Assembly (NCBI GenBank): GCA_036186865.1
Contig: AP025048.1
Location: 31,794,852-31,858,851 of the forward strand
DNA: 64,000 nt
Direction of reading: 5' to 3'
Source: Eustoma russellianum
Taxonomy: Eukaryota; Streptophyta; Magnoliopsida; Gentianales; Gentianaceae
Part shown: positions 46,396 to 59,000 of the stretch, piece by piece
Position numbering within the stretch: the stretch's first letter is position 1
Layout: every line of letters begins with the position of its first letter
Notes under the pieces: generated by a model
Told to the model about the DNA's origin: nothing
Database searches by the model: none
Seen by the model: only the letters and a program-made list of their open reading frames with translations
Position numbers and translations under genes: made by a program

Positions 46396-47799
46396 TGTTG
46401 GAATATAAAATGTTCTGATGATGTTAAAAGATGTTTTGAATGGGCTAAAATAGAATTTCACACTTTGAGTTTGAAACAAAATGAGAAAAACACATTGTGA
46501 GACGTCAATCTCTCACATGGATCGATTGACGTATACATTAGCCCCTCAGGAAGGCACATGGATCGATCCATGTGAAGATTGTGGAAGTTTAAAACTTTCG
46601 GCCCTACGTCGATCTCTCAGCTAGAGGGACGTCGATCGATCGACGGCACGTGAGTCTCTCAGCAAGAGACGTCGATCGATCGAAGTAAGACATATTCAAA
46701 ACCTGAAAGCTTCAGCAAGACATCGATCTCTCAGCCCAGAAGACATCGATCGATCGATGCGCGTCAGTCTCTTAAAGGAGAGACGTCGATCGATCGATGT
46801 AGTACAGGTTCAAAAATTGGAATCTTTCAGGCAGACGTCGATCTCTCAGCACAGGTACATGGATCGATCGACGTCCCCCATAATTCAAAATTTTTTGAAC
46901 ATTGGAACAAAATCCAAGGGAGATTTATGAAGTTTTCTCTCTCCAATCTTGCTCAAATGTCTTGTGGACTTTACCCCAACATACTACATGCTTCCTTGAC
47001 TATTTTATCCATGTCTAAGATTCTCTAGGGTGGCTATTGAGGATCAAATCACTCTATAGGGTGGCTAAAGACTATTTGGGCATTATCTTGACATTTGGTG
47101 TAGTTGAAAACATGGTGGAGACCTCAAAAACGTGATGAACTTTAGCTATAAATATGAGAAGCTTGGATGAGGCAAATACACACTTTCACCATCATCTGGC
47201 TTCATTATTCATTGTTGTACAGTTCTCTCACATTTGTAAAATTGCTTAAAGCTTGTTAAGCTTTTCTTTGCTCTTCATTGTTGTAAGTTAAGAGATAGAG
47301 AGTCTAACATAAGAGGAACCATAAATATTTGATCTCTTGCTTGTGCTTAGACTAGTGAGAAAGTGTGAACCTTACTATTTCCTTCAACCCACTATAAGAA
47401 AGTTCTTGAGGGAACTTTGTTGAAGTTGTGAGATAGCAAGAAGTTGTTCTTGCTAGAGCTGTAGTTGCTGTAGTTGCACAAGTGTATTTTGTGCAAGAAG
47501 TTGCTGTTGTTGTTGCTTACACTAAAGTGTTAGTGTAAGTGTTGTTGTGGTTGTTTTTATTGTCTCTAATAAGAAGAGTAGTTGTTGAAAATCCACTTTG
47601 GCAACAAAGTGGTAGTGGAGTAGAATCATTTACGATTCAAACCATTCTATATCCGGTGTATTCATTCATTGCTTCTCACCTCCCATTCTTGCTTTGATTT
47701 TGAATTTCCTTTGAGTTGAGCTAAACAAGGAAATTCCGTAAAAAGTATCAAACACTTTATTCATCCCTCCCCCCTCTAGAGTGTGTTTCGGACCTAACA
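46396..47799 (+). repeat. Copia G 3' LTR (1404 bp)
   Basis: TGTTGGAATATAAAATG ... GGACCTAACA. It is flanked by the target duplication ATATT. The palindrome array at 46497-46880 is better preserved than in the 5' copies. A TATAAATAT box lies at 47147-47155. Confidence 0.94.
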
Positions 47800-47952
47800 A
47801 TATTCATTTAAGTGATCTGACTCATATCATAGTTAAATGGATAGCTTTTAGATGTTAGTGTTTTTTTAAGTAAAAGATAGTGATTGTTTTAGTTTTAATA
47901 ATATGGAATTTAGTCATATCACATATAACGTGTAGCTTTGTCATATGTATTT
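47800..47952. other. spacer between G and segment U3, non-coding
   Basis: A/T-rich continuation of the U2 flank on the right side of G. No ORF or repeat of note. It joins U3 at GATGTAATCTTTTC. Confidence 0.5.
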
Positions 47953-48556
47953 TGATGTAATCTTTTCAATGTGTGATAGTTATTAGGTAAACAAGGCAAT
48001 TGACAGTGCACTATTCTATAAATTTGTCCCCGTTTCTCGTGAGGTAATAGTAAGTATTGATAAAGGAATGTGAAGAAGGTCGAACATGTTTGATGCGCAA
48101 CTAATTCATATTTTTATTACAATGACATTATTATCCTCAGCTATTTGAATATGTTGTTTTGCGTTATTTTGTAGGGTCAATTATTCAGATTATCAATTAA
48201 TTAAAAAGCCAAGATAATAACTATCTCCTTTTATTTAGCGCATGATTTCCGCTGCAAACAATTTCCACTCACTGTCCTGATAATGCTTGTCTAAGTCCAG
48301 TATTATGCATTTATTTTTCAGCTTTAGTATTGGTTTGGAACTTTTCGTTTTCCTTAAGATTTTATCAACCTTTGTTTAGTACTACACTTTAGTAGTTAAG
48401 TCGATAACGTTTCATCTCTTTAACGCAAACGATGACTAAAATAATTAACTTTGTCTCTCTTCAGCTGAAAAACGATATATTTGCCATCTTGCAACTTTTA
48501 TATCACTGGATTGAAAGAAGAATGAGAACACTTTTTTTTCCTGTATATACATATAG

Positions 48557-48634
<78 letters not shown>

Positions 48635-48661
48635 GTGTGTGTGTGTTTAACATATCTCTCT
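47953..48661. other. duplicated segment U3, left part, non-coding
   Basis: It aligns with 1861-1950 and 7830-8425. It lacks the SINE-like stretch and element A found in U1. No gene-like ORF is seen. Confidence 0.7.
48557..48647. repeat. (AC)n(AT)n(GT)n compound microsatellite
   Basis: About 11 AC units, then about 26 AT units, then GT units after a CTG. The two arms are complementary, so the whole can fold as a hairpin. U1 has only a few CA units at the same place (8341-8350). Minus-strand frames of repeated I-Y through it are artefacts. Confidence 0.93.
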
Positions 48662-49321
48662 TGTTGAAGTTGATGCTCATGTCCAACGTAATGATGATGG
48701 AGCTCAGCATGGCAGTGCCCAAGGTGAAGACAGTAAAGGCTGAGCTTAATGACGAAGGTGATGCAATCCGGGTTAACAGTAGAGCTGGTATCCAATTGGT
48801 GGGTTAATGTACGGAGTCATCTTATTGGTTGCACGAAGGTTATGAGGATTGTGGCTGGAGAGCAGAAGATCGAAGAAGATTGAAGAGAAGGCAGTTGTTT
48901 TTGGTTGGCACAGCCAAGGGAGAGGGCAGCTCCAAACGCGCGGCAACAAGTTTAAAATGGGTGATTTTACTGATGTGCCCTTGTATAGAAAAGGTGTAGT
49001 TAGTTTAGAGTCGGGGCATTCTTGTAATTTTGGAGTAGGCAGTTATTTCTTCTTCCTCCCCTTTTATATGGTCCGTTCGACCATTTTGTAGAGAGTGAGG
49101 AATTCTGATTTTTGTAGTTGTTTTTGATTTCAATCCAGTCTCATATTTTCCTCATGTTCTCTTGATAATTCTCCTCACAAGTGTACTGCGTTTCTTCGAT
49201 TGTATCCGTTTGTTTTGTTCAATCGAATTCAGTATTTGTGTTTTTCTTCTCGTTCGTTGGTTGATCACAGCACTTGCAGTGTGCTGTGGTGTATTGTCTT
49301 GAAGGTATCCGAATTTTCACA
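48662..49321 (+). repeat. Copia D 5' LTR (660 bp)
   Basis: TGTTGAAGTTGATGC ... GAATTTTCACA, followed by the PBS. A TTTATATGG stretch near 49065 is the best TATA candidate. Confidence 0.95.
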
Positions 49322-49332
49322 TGGTATCAGAG
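49322..49332 (+). other. Copia D primer binding site
   Basis: TGGTATCAGAG adjoins the 5' LTR. The internal deletion begins within a base or two of its end. Confidence 0.94.
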
Positions 49333-52300
49333 CAAATAATATGGTTGCGTCGTGGATTGTTAATTCCGTAATACCTTCGATTGGTCAAAGCATTATGTGG
49401 TTTGATAATGCCTGTGATATATGGAATGATTTGAAGCATAGATATGGTAATGCGGATGTGTTTAGAATGTCTGATCTGCAAGAGCAATTTTATGCTACTA
49501 GGCAGGAAACTAGCTCAGTCACAGAGTATTACACCCGTTTGAAAGTAATATGGGAAGAATTGATGGTGCTTCGTTCTATCCCGAATTGTGTGTGTAATAG
49601 GTGTACTTGTAATGTCTCTGTGCAAATTAATAAATTCATTGAGGATGATTATGTAATCAGGTTCATTAAGGGACTAAATGATGAGTTTGAGCCTGTGAAG
49701 TCACAGGTACTATTAATGAGTCCACTGCCTGACCTGAAGTCCACCTTTGCAATGGCAGTAAAGTTAGAAAGGAAATTAAACTACTCCTCTGTGCAAGGTA
49801 CGTTTACTAATAATCCCTCAATGGTCATGTCTGCTGATGGAGGTTATAAGGCTGCTCCTTATGGGCAGAAGCCTGTCAGTTCAGGATCTGGTGCAGGTTG
49901 GCACAGATCATATGGCAGAGGCTTTAAGAAGGACTTTCAGAAATCTTCTTCATATAATCCTAAGGCACCTGTGTGTACCTTTTGTAATTTGATAGGCCAC
50001 ACTGTAGACAGATGTTATAAGAAACATGGCTTCCCTCCTGGTTTCAAACCCAGAGGTATGGTGAATTGCGTTGAAAATGAGAATTATAATGGTAGGGAAG
50101 GAGATGTATGCAGCCAAGGGCAGTATGAGCAGTACCAAAGTAGTGATGGTGTACATGATGACCTGATGAATGTGCCTTCTCAGGTGGCTCCATCACTCAC
50201 ACTTGAGCAGTATGACCAACTCATGAAACTATTGCAGGAGCAAAAAGAAAGGAGACATGAAGATGGCTGTGGACACAGTGATGAGGCCAAGGGGCACCAT
50301 GCCGTAATGTCAGCTCAGCAGACTAGTGTCTCTGCCAAGCAGCCAGGTAATGGTTCTCATTATGATTCATGCATATGGATATTGGACTCTGGTGCTACAG
50401 ACCATATATGTCATTCCTTCTCTCTTTTTAGCTCACATCACCCAGTATATTCTGTATCAGTCAAACTACCAAACAATAACCTTGTCCCAGTCACTCATGT
50501 TGGTACAGTTAACATCAACCCATTCCTGACACTTAAAAACGTCCTACATGTCCCTTCTTTCTCCTTCAATCTGTTGTCACTAAGTCAGCTTACAAAAACT
50601 GGTAATATAGATCTGACATTTCACTCTGATGTCTGTCTACTTCAGGACCATTCCAGCAAGAAGACGATTGGTTTAGCTGAAGTTAGACAGGGCCTGTATC
50701 ATATGAAAATTCAGAACAGCACATTCCAGGCTCATGCTGTTACCTCAGATCCACCTCTCTCATACCTCTGGCACTCAAGACTTGGACACCCTTCTCACTC
50801 CAGACTCTTAGAAATTAGCAAATCTGACCCTCTTGTATCAATTCCTTTACAGTCTTCAGCATGTACCGTATGCCCCTTAGCTAAACAGAAAAGAATTCCA
50901 TTTGGCATTTCTCATTCAGTTTCTGATACTCCCTTTTGCCTTGTACACATGGACATATGGGGTCCCTACAAACACCCCACGTTGTATAAACAACATTACT
51001 TTCTTACTATCGTTGATGACTACTCTAGATATTGCTGGGTATATCTAATGAAGTCTAAATCAGAAACTAGGAACATTATTGAAAGTTTCTTTACATATGT
51101 CAATGTCCAGTTTGAGAAACATATAAAGGTCATAAGGACTGATAATGGGGTTGAATTCAAGATGAACCCGTTTTATGCGTCAAAAGGCATAGTCCACCAA
51201 ACCAGTTGTGTGTACACACCACAACAAAACGGACTGGTGGAACGAAAACATCAGCATATTCTTAATGTTGCCAGAGCTTTGAAATTCCAGGCCCATGTTC
51301 CAACAATGTATTGGGGGTTCTGTGTGCAACACGCAGTATACCTTATCAACTTGACCCCATCACCTCTTCCCAGCCATAAGACTCCTTATCAGAAACTCTA
51401 CAACAAGAACCCTTCATACAGCCACCTCAAAATATTTGGATGTTTATGCTTTGCAACAACTGTTAACCCATCCAAAGAAAAATTCACTCCCAGAGCCAGA
51501 AAAAGCATCTTCCTTGGAATATCACATACCACAAAGGGCTATATATTACAAGACTTGATCACCGAAGAGGTTTTCATATCCAGAGATGTAACCTTCCATG
51601 AAAACGTGTTTCCCTTTAAAGAAAAGATTGCAGGGGAGCTAATTCCAAATCTTCCAAATGCTACAGATTATCCTTCAATGCCCACTTATCCCTCTCAGAC
51701 AAGCCAACCTTACTCTTATGATCTTCCTGAGCCACAAGCCCATATGCCATCCTTTGACCTTCATCATGACTCCATTCACATGTCTGAAAAACAAGCTCTA
51801 GCCAATGACCTGTCCAGCATACCATCACAGCCATGCACCACAAAAGCCTACATCCCCTAGCCTAGCCTGTCCTATTCCAGAAACACATAATGCTAATCCA
51901 TCTCCAGAAATAGCCATCAAGTCCATTCATGTTGACATACCAATCACAAGACCAAGTCGTACAAGGCAGCCTCCCAAATATCTTCAACAATATTATTGCA
52001 ATCTTGCTGGTGCCCATCAAAATGATTCGAAGTTCATCTCAATGTCCTCACCAAAATTCACTACCCCTCATCCTTTGCACAATTATATTTCATTTGAATC
52101 TCTAGCACCAAAGTACAAAGCATATGCATTGAACATAAGCAGGTACACAGAACCTGACTCCTTTGCAGAGGCATGCCAGTCTCCTGAATGGCAGAAGGCC
52201 ATGGATGATGAGATAGCAACACTTGAAAGTAACAACACCTGGATCTTAACAAAGCTTCCTCCTGGGAAGAAGGCCATTGGATGCAAGTGGGTGTATAAGC

Positions 52301-53841
52301 TTAAGCACAAGCCTGATGGTTCTATAGAAAGACATAAGGCTCGGTTGGTTGCCAAGGGATATACGCAACAACTTGGAGTGGACTACCAGGATACTTTCTC
52401 TCCACTGGCCAAGATGACTACAGTTAGGATGGTGTTAGCCTTGACATCTAAGCCTGGGTGGTATGTACATCAACTGGATGTAAATAACGCATTTTTACAT
52501 GGAGACCTACATGAAAAAATATATATGTCTGCACCTCCTGGGCTGTCAGCAGGGCAGGATGATGTTGTTTGCAAATTGCAAAAATCGTTATATGGATTGA
52601 AGCAGGCAAGCAGAGAGTGAAATGCAAGGCTGACTGATTTTCTTGTTTCATTAGGATTTAATCAATCCAAGAATGATTACACTTTATTCACTAGATCATC
52701 TGGGGAGTCACTGTTAATATTGCTTGTGTATGTTAATGATATGATTATAGCTAGCAAGAATTTGAGTGAGATTGAAGAAGTGAAGAGAGCGTTGGATTCA
52801 GAATTCCGTATCAAGAACTTGGGGGAGTTGAAATACTTTCTTGGGATAGAGGTGGCCAGATCACGAATGGGGACAGTTATCAATCAGAGAAAATATACGT
52901 TGCAACTTCTGGAGCAGGCAGGATTCCTGGGGTGCAAGCCAACGTGCACCCCCATGGAGAGTCATGTGAAGTTGTTTCGGGGTGATTCTGAACCTATGGA
53001 TGATGTCACGGGATACAGGAAACTTGTTGGTAAATTAATCTACCTCACCATCACAAGGCCGGACATAGCGTTTAGTGTGCAACAACTAAGCCAATTGTTG
53101 GACTGTCCCACGGTTAACCATTGGAAAGGCGTACATAGAGTGTTAAGATATCTAAAATCCTCTATTGGACAAGGGATTTTGCTATCTAGCTCTGGAGAAC
53201 TTAGATTAAAGGGATTCGTGGATTCGGATTGGGCAGGATGCCAAGAGACAAGGAGGTCAATCACGGGGTATTGTATGTTTCTTGGAGATAGTTTGATCTC
53301 ATGGAAGGCCAAAAAACAAACCACAGTTTCACGCTCCTCGGCAGAAGCTGAATACCGAGCTACGGCAATGGCAGTATGCGAAGTGCAGTGGTTGATTTAC
53401 CTAGCTCAAGACCTTGGGATCTCACGGCAGGAGCCTGTTGAGCTATTTTGTGACAGCAAAAGTGCGTTGTATATAGCAGAGAACCCTGTCTTTCACGAAC
53501 GAACGAAACATATCGAAATTGACTGTCATATTGTGCGGGATAAGGTGTTACAGGGGACTATTAAGCTTATGCCAATCAAAACAGACTTCCAGCTCGCAGA
53601 CATCTTCACCAAGGCCTTGGATCATAGAAGGATGGTGCAGTTGCTTCAAATGATGGGAGTGCATAACATTTATAGCAAGCCGAGCTTGAGGGGGGTGTTG
53701 AAGTTGATGCTCATGTCCAACGTAATGATGATGGAGCTCAGCATGGCAGTGCCCAAGGTGAAGACAGTAAAGGCTGAGCTTAATGACGAAGGTGATGCAA
53801 TCCGGGTTAACAGTAGAGCTGGTATCCAATTGGTGGGTTAA
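49333..53841 (+). pseudogene. Copia D gag-pol, N-terminally deleted
   Basis: The first recognisable residues are NNMVASWIVNSV, equivalent to about residue 80 of B. The frame is then open to 51860 through gag, CCHC knuckle CTFCNLIGHTVDRC, protease DSGATDH, WHSRLGH, and integrase (HMDIWGPY, RTDNG, VERKHQH). A frameshift near 51810-51860 is followed by the linker and RT to 52620, where the W of the usual SREWN has become TGA. The RT active site reads YVND (52729-52740) in place of YVDD. RNase H (52720-53841) looks complete. The last 48 codons lie in the 3' LTR. The frame cannot give active RT. Confidence 0.93.
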
Positions 53842-54355
53842 TGTACGGAGTCATCTTATTGGTTGCACGAAGGTGATGAGGATCGTGGCTGGGGAGCAGA
53901 AGATCGAAGAAGATTGAAGAGAAGGCAGTTGTTTTTGGTTGGCACAGCCAAGGGAGAGGGCAGCTCCAAACGCGCGGCAACAAGTTTAAAATGAGTGATT
54001 TTACTGATGTGCCCTTGTATAGAAAAGGTGTAGTTAGTTTAGAGTCGGGGCATTCTTGTAATTTTGGAGTAGGCAGTTATTTCTTCTTCCTCCCCTTTTA
54101 TATGGTCCGTTCGACCATTTTGTAGAGAGTGAGGAATTCTGATTTTTGTAGTTGTTTTTGATTTCAATCCAGTCTCATATTTTCCTCATGTTCTCTTGAT
54201 AATTCTCCTCACAAGTGTACTGCGTTTCTTCGATTGTATCCGTTTGTTTTGTTCAATCGAATTCAGTATTTGTGTTTTTCTTCTCGTTCGTTGGTTGATC
54301 ACAGCACTTGCAGTGTGCTGTGGTGTATTGTCTTGAAGGTATCCGAATTTTCACA
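53696..54355 (+). repeat. Copia D 3' LTR (660 bp)
   Basis: It follows the polypurine tract GAGGGGGG (53689-53695 region). It is the near-identical counterpart of 48662-49321. Confidence 0.95.
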
Positions 54356-54749
54356 TCTCTCAATTGTCTTTGCTTTTAATTCGTTTTTGACAACCTCTCG
54401 TTAGTCTTTTGATTTAGTCGTCGCAACGTGTGCTGGTTATTATGCTGAGGGAATAGTAAAATTGTTTAAAAAGGGAAAAAAAGAGAGATCAATTGTAAAA
54501 GAAGAATAGCATGTGCACTCGCGAAGGAGAACTCTAAACACAGAAATTCTTTGTTAATTAAAAGGGACAGGAACATTACCCTACAACATATCATTTCTTC
54601 ATTTGATGGTATTACTGGGGAAAAAAAAGGAAAACAGACGGTAACATTTCCAGTTTCGGCAAAAACTAAAGGTGTAATATGACCGAATTTTAAACTAGAA
54701 GGAGACTAAGGATAACACAGAACTTCCTTCATTCCATTAAATTTCAGGA
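54356..54749. other. duplicated segment U3, middle, non-coding
   Basis: It aligns with 8426-8470, 14099-14138, 14291-14524 and 14781-14894. It lacks the SINE insertions of U1. The site where B inserted in U1 is unoccupied here near 54405. Confidence 0.7.
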
Positions 54750-55052
54750 TCATCTTGAATCTGGAATATTGCAATAGCTGCAACTTGAGTCGCAGTCGGT
54801 AGAGCAATCAACGCAGCAAATGAAACCATCGATGCAGCAAGAAATATTTGGGCAGCATACCTGAATCGTTGTCTTCAGTTTACGACTAGGCATCGGTGCG
54901 CTTAGTAAATTTCTCAAGTACATGCCATGCTTAGCCTTTCGTATAGGGTCGATTTCTTCTTCATTTCTCTGCTTGAGGAGGAGATCCATGGCCGTCGACT
55001 GATGATTGTTGTTTTGGACTTTTGCAATAGCCTCTGAAGCTAAAGAGTTGTT
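54750..55052 (-). pseudogene. cysteine-rich peptide paralogue, start and signal peptide deleted
   Basis: It is homologous to 14895-15269 from residue 21 to the end. A net 90-bp deletion between the AGTTGTT and TTCAGAAAG landmarks (15210-15306 in the other copy, 55053-55059 here) removed the start codon and hydrophobic core. The remaining frame is open for about 100 codons. Its first ATG (54987-54989) would give 79 residues without a signal peptide. Cysteines are CC-x4-CC-x5-CC-x2-C-x3-C-x3-C-x2-C, ten rather than eight. The C-terminal tail differs. The TATA box upstream is intact. It is probably dead as a secreted peptide. Confidence 0.75.
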
Positions 55053-55096
55053 GGATAAATTCAGAAAGTTGTACTAAAGGATTGCACACAGTCCAA

Positions 55097-55107
55097 GCAT
55101 TTATACA
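55097..55107 (-). promoter_or_regulatory. TATA box upstream of the peptide pseudogene
   Basis: The minus strand reads TGTATAAATGC, the same as 15344-15354, within a well-conserved block of upstream sequence. Confidence 0.5.
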
Positions 55108-55363
55108 TGCATTCGCCTCAACAAAAACACTTAAAACAAGCCAAGGTTCCTAGGATTCATCGCACCCGGCCGGCTGGCCTGTAATACTTCCTCTCTCTCA
55201 AAAATATTGCTATAGGTTTATTTAAATATTATTTAAATAAGTCAGACTATTTTGTCACTGGTTTAGTGTAAGTTGATATTGATGTAAACTGTAGAATTAA
55301 AATAAATATTAATTCAAATGATAGTATGAAAATTTTGAAAATTAACGTTTTCTTTTAGAAACA
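55108..55363. other. duplicated segment U3, upstream of peptide pseudogene
   Basis: Non-coding, aligned with 15355-15615. It ends at the insertion point of element E. Confidence 0.65.
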
Positions 55364-55740
55364 TGTTAGGCCAAAATAAATAGCGGAAGCAGAAAGGTTA
55401 CCTCCGGCCATTGTCGTTTGTAGAAGCCTTCTTCGTGTTGATGTAGTCCTTAGGGTAGTCTTCTAGCCTTGTTCCTCTTGGCTTGAATGAGATGGTTTGA
55501 TGGACAACCATAGGCTCTTATTTATAGGCTAGGCTAGGGACCCCCTAATCCTGTCTTGATTAGAGTCCGTACCATCACAAACTCTACTGTATGGTGATAA
55601 TCCCTTACCACCAAGGAGTTGTAGTCAAATACAAGTCTAGGAGATAAGATGACATGGTGATCCACACTATATGTGATTTAAATTAATAAATCACGGGATA
55701 AATCTTAAAGATAAACATTACGTCTAATATTTATCCAACA
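55364..55740 (-). repeat. Copia E 3' LTR (377 bp)
   Basis: On the plus strand it runs TGTTAGGCCAAAATAAATAG ... TTTATCCAACA. It is bordered inside by the purine tract. Confidence 0.95.
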
Positions 55741-56074
55741 TTCTCCCACTTGGATCAAATGTCAACACTAGACAACGCTATACAAGTGACTAAGTAACTT
55801 GGCCAAAACAAAAAATGTCACTCGAACAACTTGACTACCTCGATCGAAAATATAACACATACGAATCAAGGCGGTTGCGCTCTTAGATTAAACAACGAGC
55901 ACTCCCTTCCAAGTATTACCATGCATTATACAAACAATCAAACAAAATGAATGATTTACTATAAATCATCTCAAAATGGGTCCTCGTCCATGGATCAAAT
56001 AGATCCTACAACTTTAATTGCGCATATTCAAAGTCAACAAATGTCTAGACAAAATAAGATCAAAGTACAACAAA

Positions 56075-59000
56075 TCAAGGAGAATTAAGAAGTCCCACAT
56101 CAGCAGCATGATCCCTGAAAACTTTAACCGGTAATTCTTTAGTCATAGGATCAGCTACCATTGACTCCGTACTAATGTGTTCAATCTTTATTTCTCCTTG
56201 TCTAACATGATCTCTGACCTTCAAATACTTTATGTCGATATGTTTACTGCGACTCCCACCTTTATTATTTTTCGTAAAGAACACAGCAGCTGAATTGTCG
56301 CAGAAAATCTTTATGGGTCTATTAACAATATCGACAACCTTTTAGACCACTGAGGAAATTTCTCATCCATAAGGCCTGTGACGTAGCTTCATAGCATGCA
56401 ATGGTCTCAGCCTCCATTGACAATAGGTGACACACAATTCTGCATAGCAAATTTCTCAAGTACTTTGATGATGTAGGCCTCCTGAGAAAGACCAAGTTTT
56501 TTACTTGTTCTATCTCTGTGAATCTTTATGCCAAATATATAAGAGGCTTCACCTATATCCTTCTTATCAAAGTTCAAAGCGAGAAATCGCTTAGTCTCAT
56601 GCAATAACCCAAGATCACTGCTTGCTAGTAGAATATCATCCACATATAGGACTAAGAAAATGTATTTGCTCCCACTCGTCTTGAGGTATATACATTGATC
56701 AACAATGTTCTCTACGAAACCGAATGAAGAGATTACCTCATGAAACCTGATGTTCCATTGACGTGAAGCCTGTTTAAGCCCATATATGGATTTATTCAAT
56801 TTGCAAACCAGTTGATCATTATCAGAATTGACAAAGCCTTCAGGTTGACGCATGTATACCTCTTCATCAAGAACCCCACTTAAAAACGCAGTTTTCTCAT
56901 CCATTTGATGTAGCTCGAGATCAAAATGAGCTACTAATGCCATGATTATCCGAAATGAATCCTTCTTTGAGACTGGAGAGAAGGTTTCATGGTAATCAAT
57001 GCCTTCTTTCTGAGTGAAACCTTTGGCTACAAGTCTGGCTTTATATCGTTCAATGTTACCAAACGAGTCTCTTTTGGTCTTAAAGACCCATTTGCATCCC
57101 ACCACAGAGGCTCTGTTTAGTAACGGAACAAGTTCCCAGACGTTGTTTTTAGCCATTGATTCCATCTCCTCTTTCATGGCATCATACCATAGTGACGATT
57201 TGTCACAATTCATGGCTTGTGAAAACAAGATAGGGTCATGATTTAGTCCAATGTCATAATCGGACTCTTGAAGATATACAACATAATCGCTAGAAATTGT
57301 TGGTCTTTTAATTCTTGAGGATCTTCGTACTCCCACTGGTTCAGTAGATGTGGGATTAGTGGGTTCGGTTTGTTCTTGATGTGATTCTTCAATTTGAGGT
57401 TGTACAATTGGTGGCTCTTCATTACGATGAATAGCAACCAAATTGTCTACATATAAAGGTACAACATATGTATCCCTTACTTCCTCAAAATTGAGTTGTC
57501 TATTCGAATCACTCCCACTGACTTCATGATCCTCTAGAAACTCAACATTTCTAGCTTCAACCATTTTTTTGGAGTATGTGAGGGACAGTAAAATCTATAT
57601 CCTTTGGAGTTGACTGCATATCCTATAAAATAACCGCTTTTCGTTCGTTCATCCAGTTTCTTTATGCTTGGGTTGTATACCCTAACTTCAACTGGACAAC
57701 CCCATATGTGTAAATGTTTTAAACTTGGTTTCCAACCATTCCAAACTCGAAAGGTGTTTTAGGAACGGCCTTAGATGGAACCCTATTTAAAACATACACA
57801 GCGGTTTTTAGAGCCTCACTCCAAAAGGATATAGGTAAATTCGTTATGCTAATCATGCTCCTGACCATGTCCATAAGAGTCCGATTCCTTCTTTCAGCAA
57901 CACCATTTTGTTGTGGTGTGCCAGGCATGGTGTATTGAGTAACAATACCCTCCTTTTGAAGAAATTCGGCAAATGGACCAATCATTTGCCCCTTCTCTGT
58001 GTAACGTCCATAATATTCACCACCTCTATCAGATCGGACAATTTTGATTGTCTTCTCCTTTTGTTTCTCTACTTCTAATTTGAAGATTTTGAACGCATCA
58101 AGTGCTTCAGATTTTTCAAATAGAAGATAGAGATACATGAACCTTGAATGGTCGTCGATAAATGAAATAAAGTATTTCTGACCATTCAAGCAAGGTGTAT
58201 GAAAAGGTCCACAGATATCCGTGTGTATGATTTTAAGAGGATGAGAACTCCTTTTGGCACCCTTAATGGTCTTGTTGGTTTGCTTGCCCTTTTATGCATC
58301 CCACACAAGTACCTAAATCAGTGAAGTCTAGAGTTTGTAAAACTCCTTCATTCACTAATCTTTTCATTCTTTCGATTGAGATATGTCCCAATCTTTTATG
58401 CCAAAGACTTGATGAGTTCTCATTGATAATACAACGCTTTGTAAGAGTATGCTCGTAAATGGGATCTAGCTCAAGTTGAAACAAAAAACCATTCAATTTC
58501 GCAGAACCAATAATTTTATTCTCTTTCAATACATTCATTACAAAAAGATGTGAATAAAAATCATATCCAATAATCGAAAGTCTTGAAAGAGAAACTAAAT
58601 TTTTGGAAAAAGAAGGTACATAATAGGTGTTTTCCAAATCAAGTTGAAAACCAGTTTTCAAAATGAGCCTATAAGATCCCACTCCTTCAACAGTAGAGCG
58701 CATCCGGTTTCCAGAATAGATGCATTGCTCACTTTCATTTGGCTTCCTCAGGTTTAGAAAGCCCTGCATGGTTTTCGCAATGTGAATTGTAGAACCACAA
58801 TCAATCCACCATGTATTATCAGAAACCTCAGTAAAATTAGATTCATGACACACAAAGGAAAAATTACCTTCCTTCTCCAGCCATCCCTTGTATTTCAGAC
58901 AATCTTTCTTCCAGTGTCCCTTTTTCTTACAAAACCGACATGTGTCTTTATTGTCGGTTTTCTTCATTGGAACACCTTTGCCCTTCTTTGCATTTCTCTT

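Larger units (their letters stand above)
34497..47799 (+). mobile_element. Copia G: SIRE/Maximus-like element with duplicated 5' end
   Basis: The target duplication ATATT (34492-34496 and 47800-47804) marks its outer limits. The tandem duplication makes it start LTR, gag fragment, LINE tail, F-LTR fragment, spacer, then LTR again (37967). The full internal region follows to the 3' LTR at 46396. The polypurine tract AAAAAGGGGGAGAT is at 46382-46395. Without the extra unit it is about 9.8 kb. The LTRs are 1.4 kb, there is gag with CCHC, pol, and a further coding region downstream of RNase H, as in SIRE-type elements. Confidence 0.92.
48662..54355 (+). mobile_element. Copia D: young, coding-defective Ty1/copia element
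   Basis: Two 660-bp LTRs differ at about four positions (about 99.4% identical). The target duplication is TCTCT (48657-48661 and 54356-54360), and the unoccupied site is in U1 at about 8425. The PBS is intact, but the internal region then jumps straight into the middle of gag. Relative to B, about 290 bp, including the gag start, is missing. Pol has further lesions. Confidence 0.95.

Noticed and set aside
48445..48795. Minus-strand frames across the dinucleotide repeat (runs of I-Y)
   Set aside because: They come from translating the (AT)n/(GT)n tract.
49200..49332. N-terminal extension of the D polyprotein into the 5' LTR
   Set aside because: It would start at TTG in the LTR and read through the PBS. 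It is a by-product of the gag deletion.
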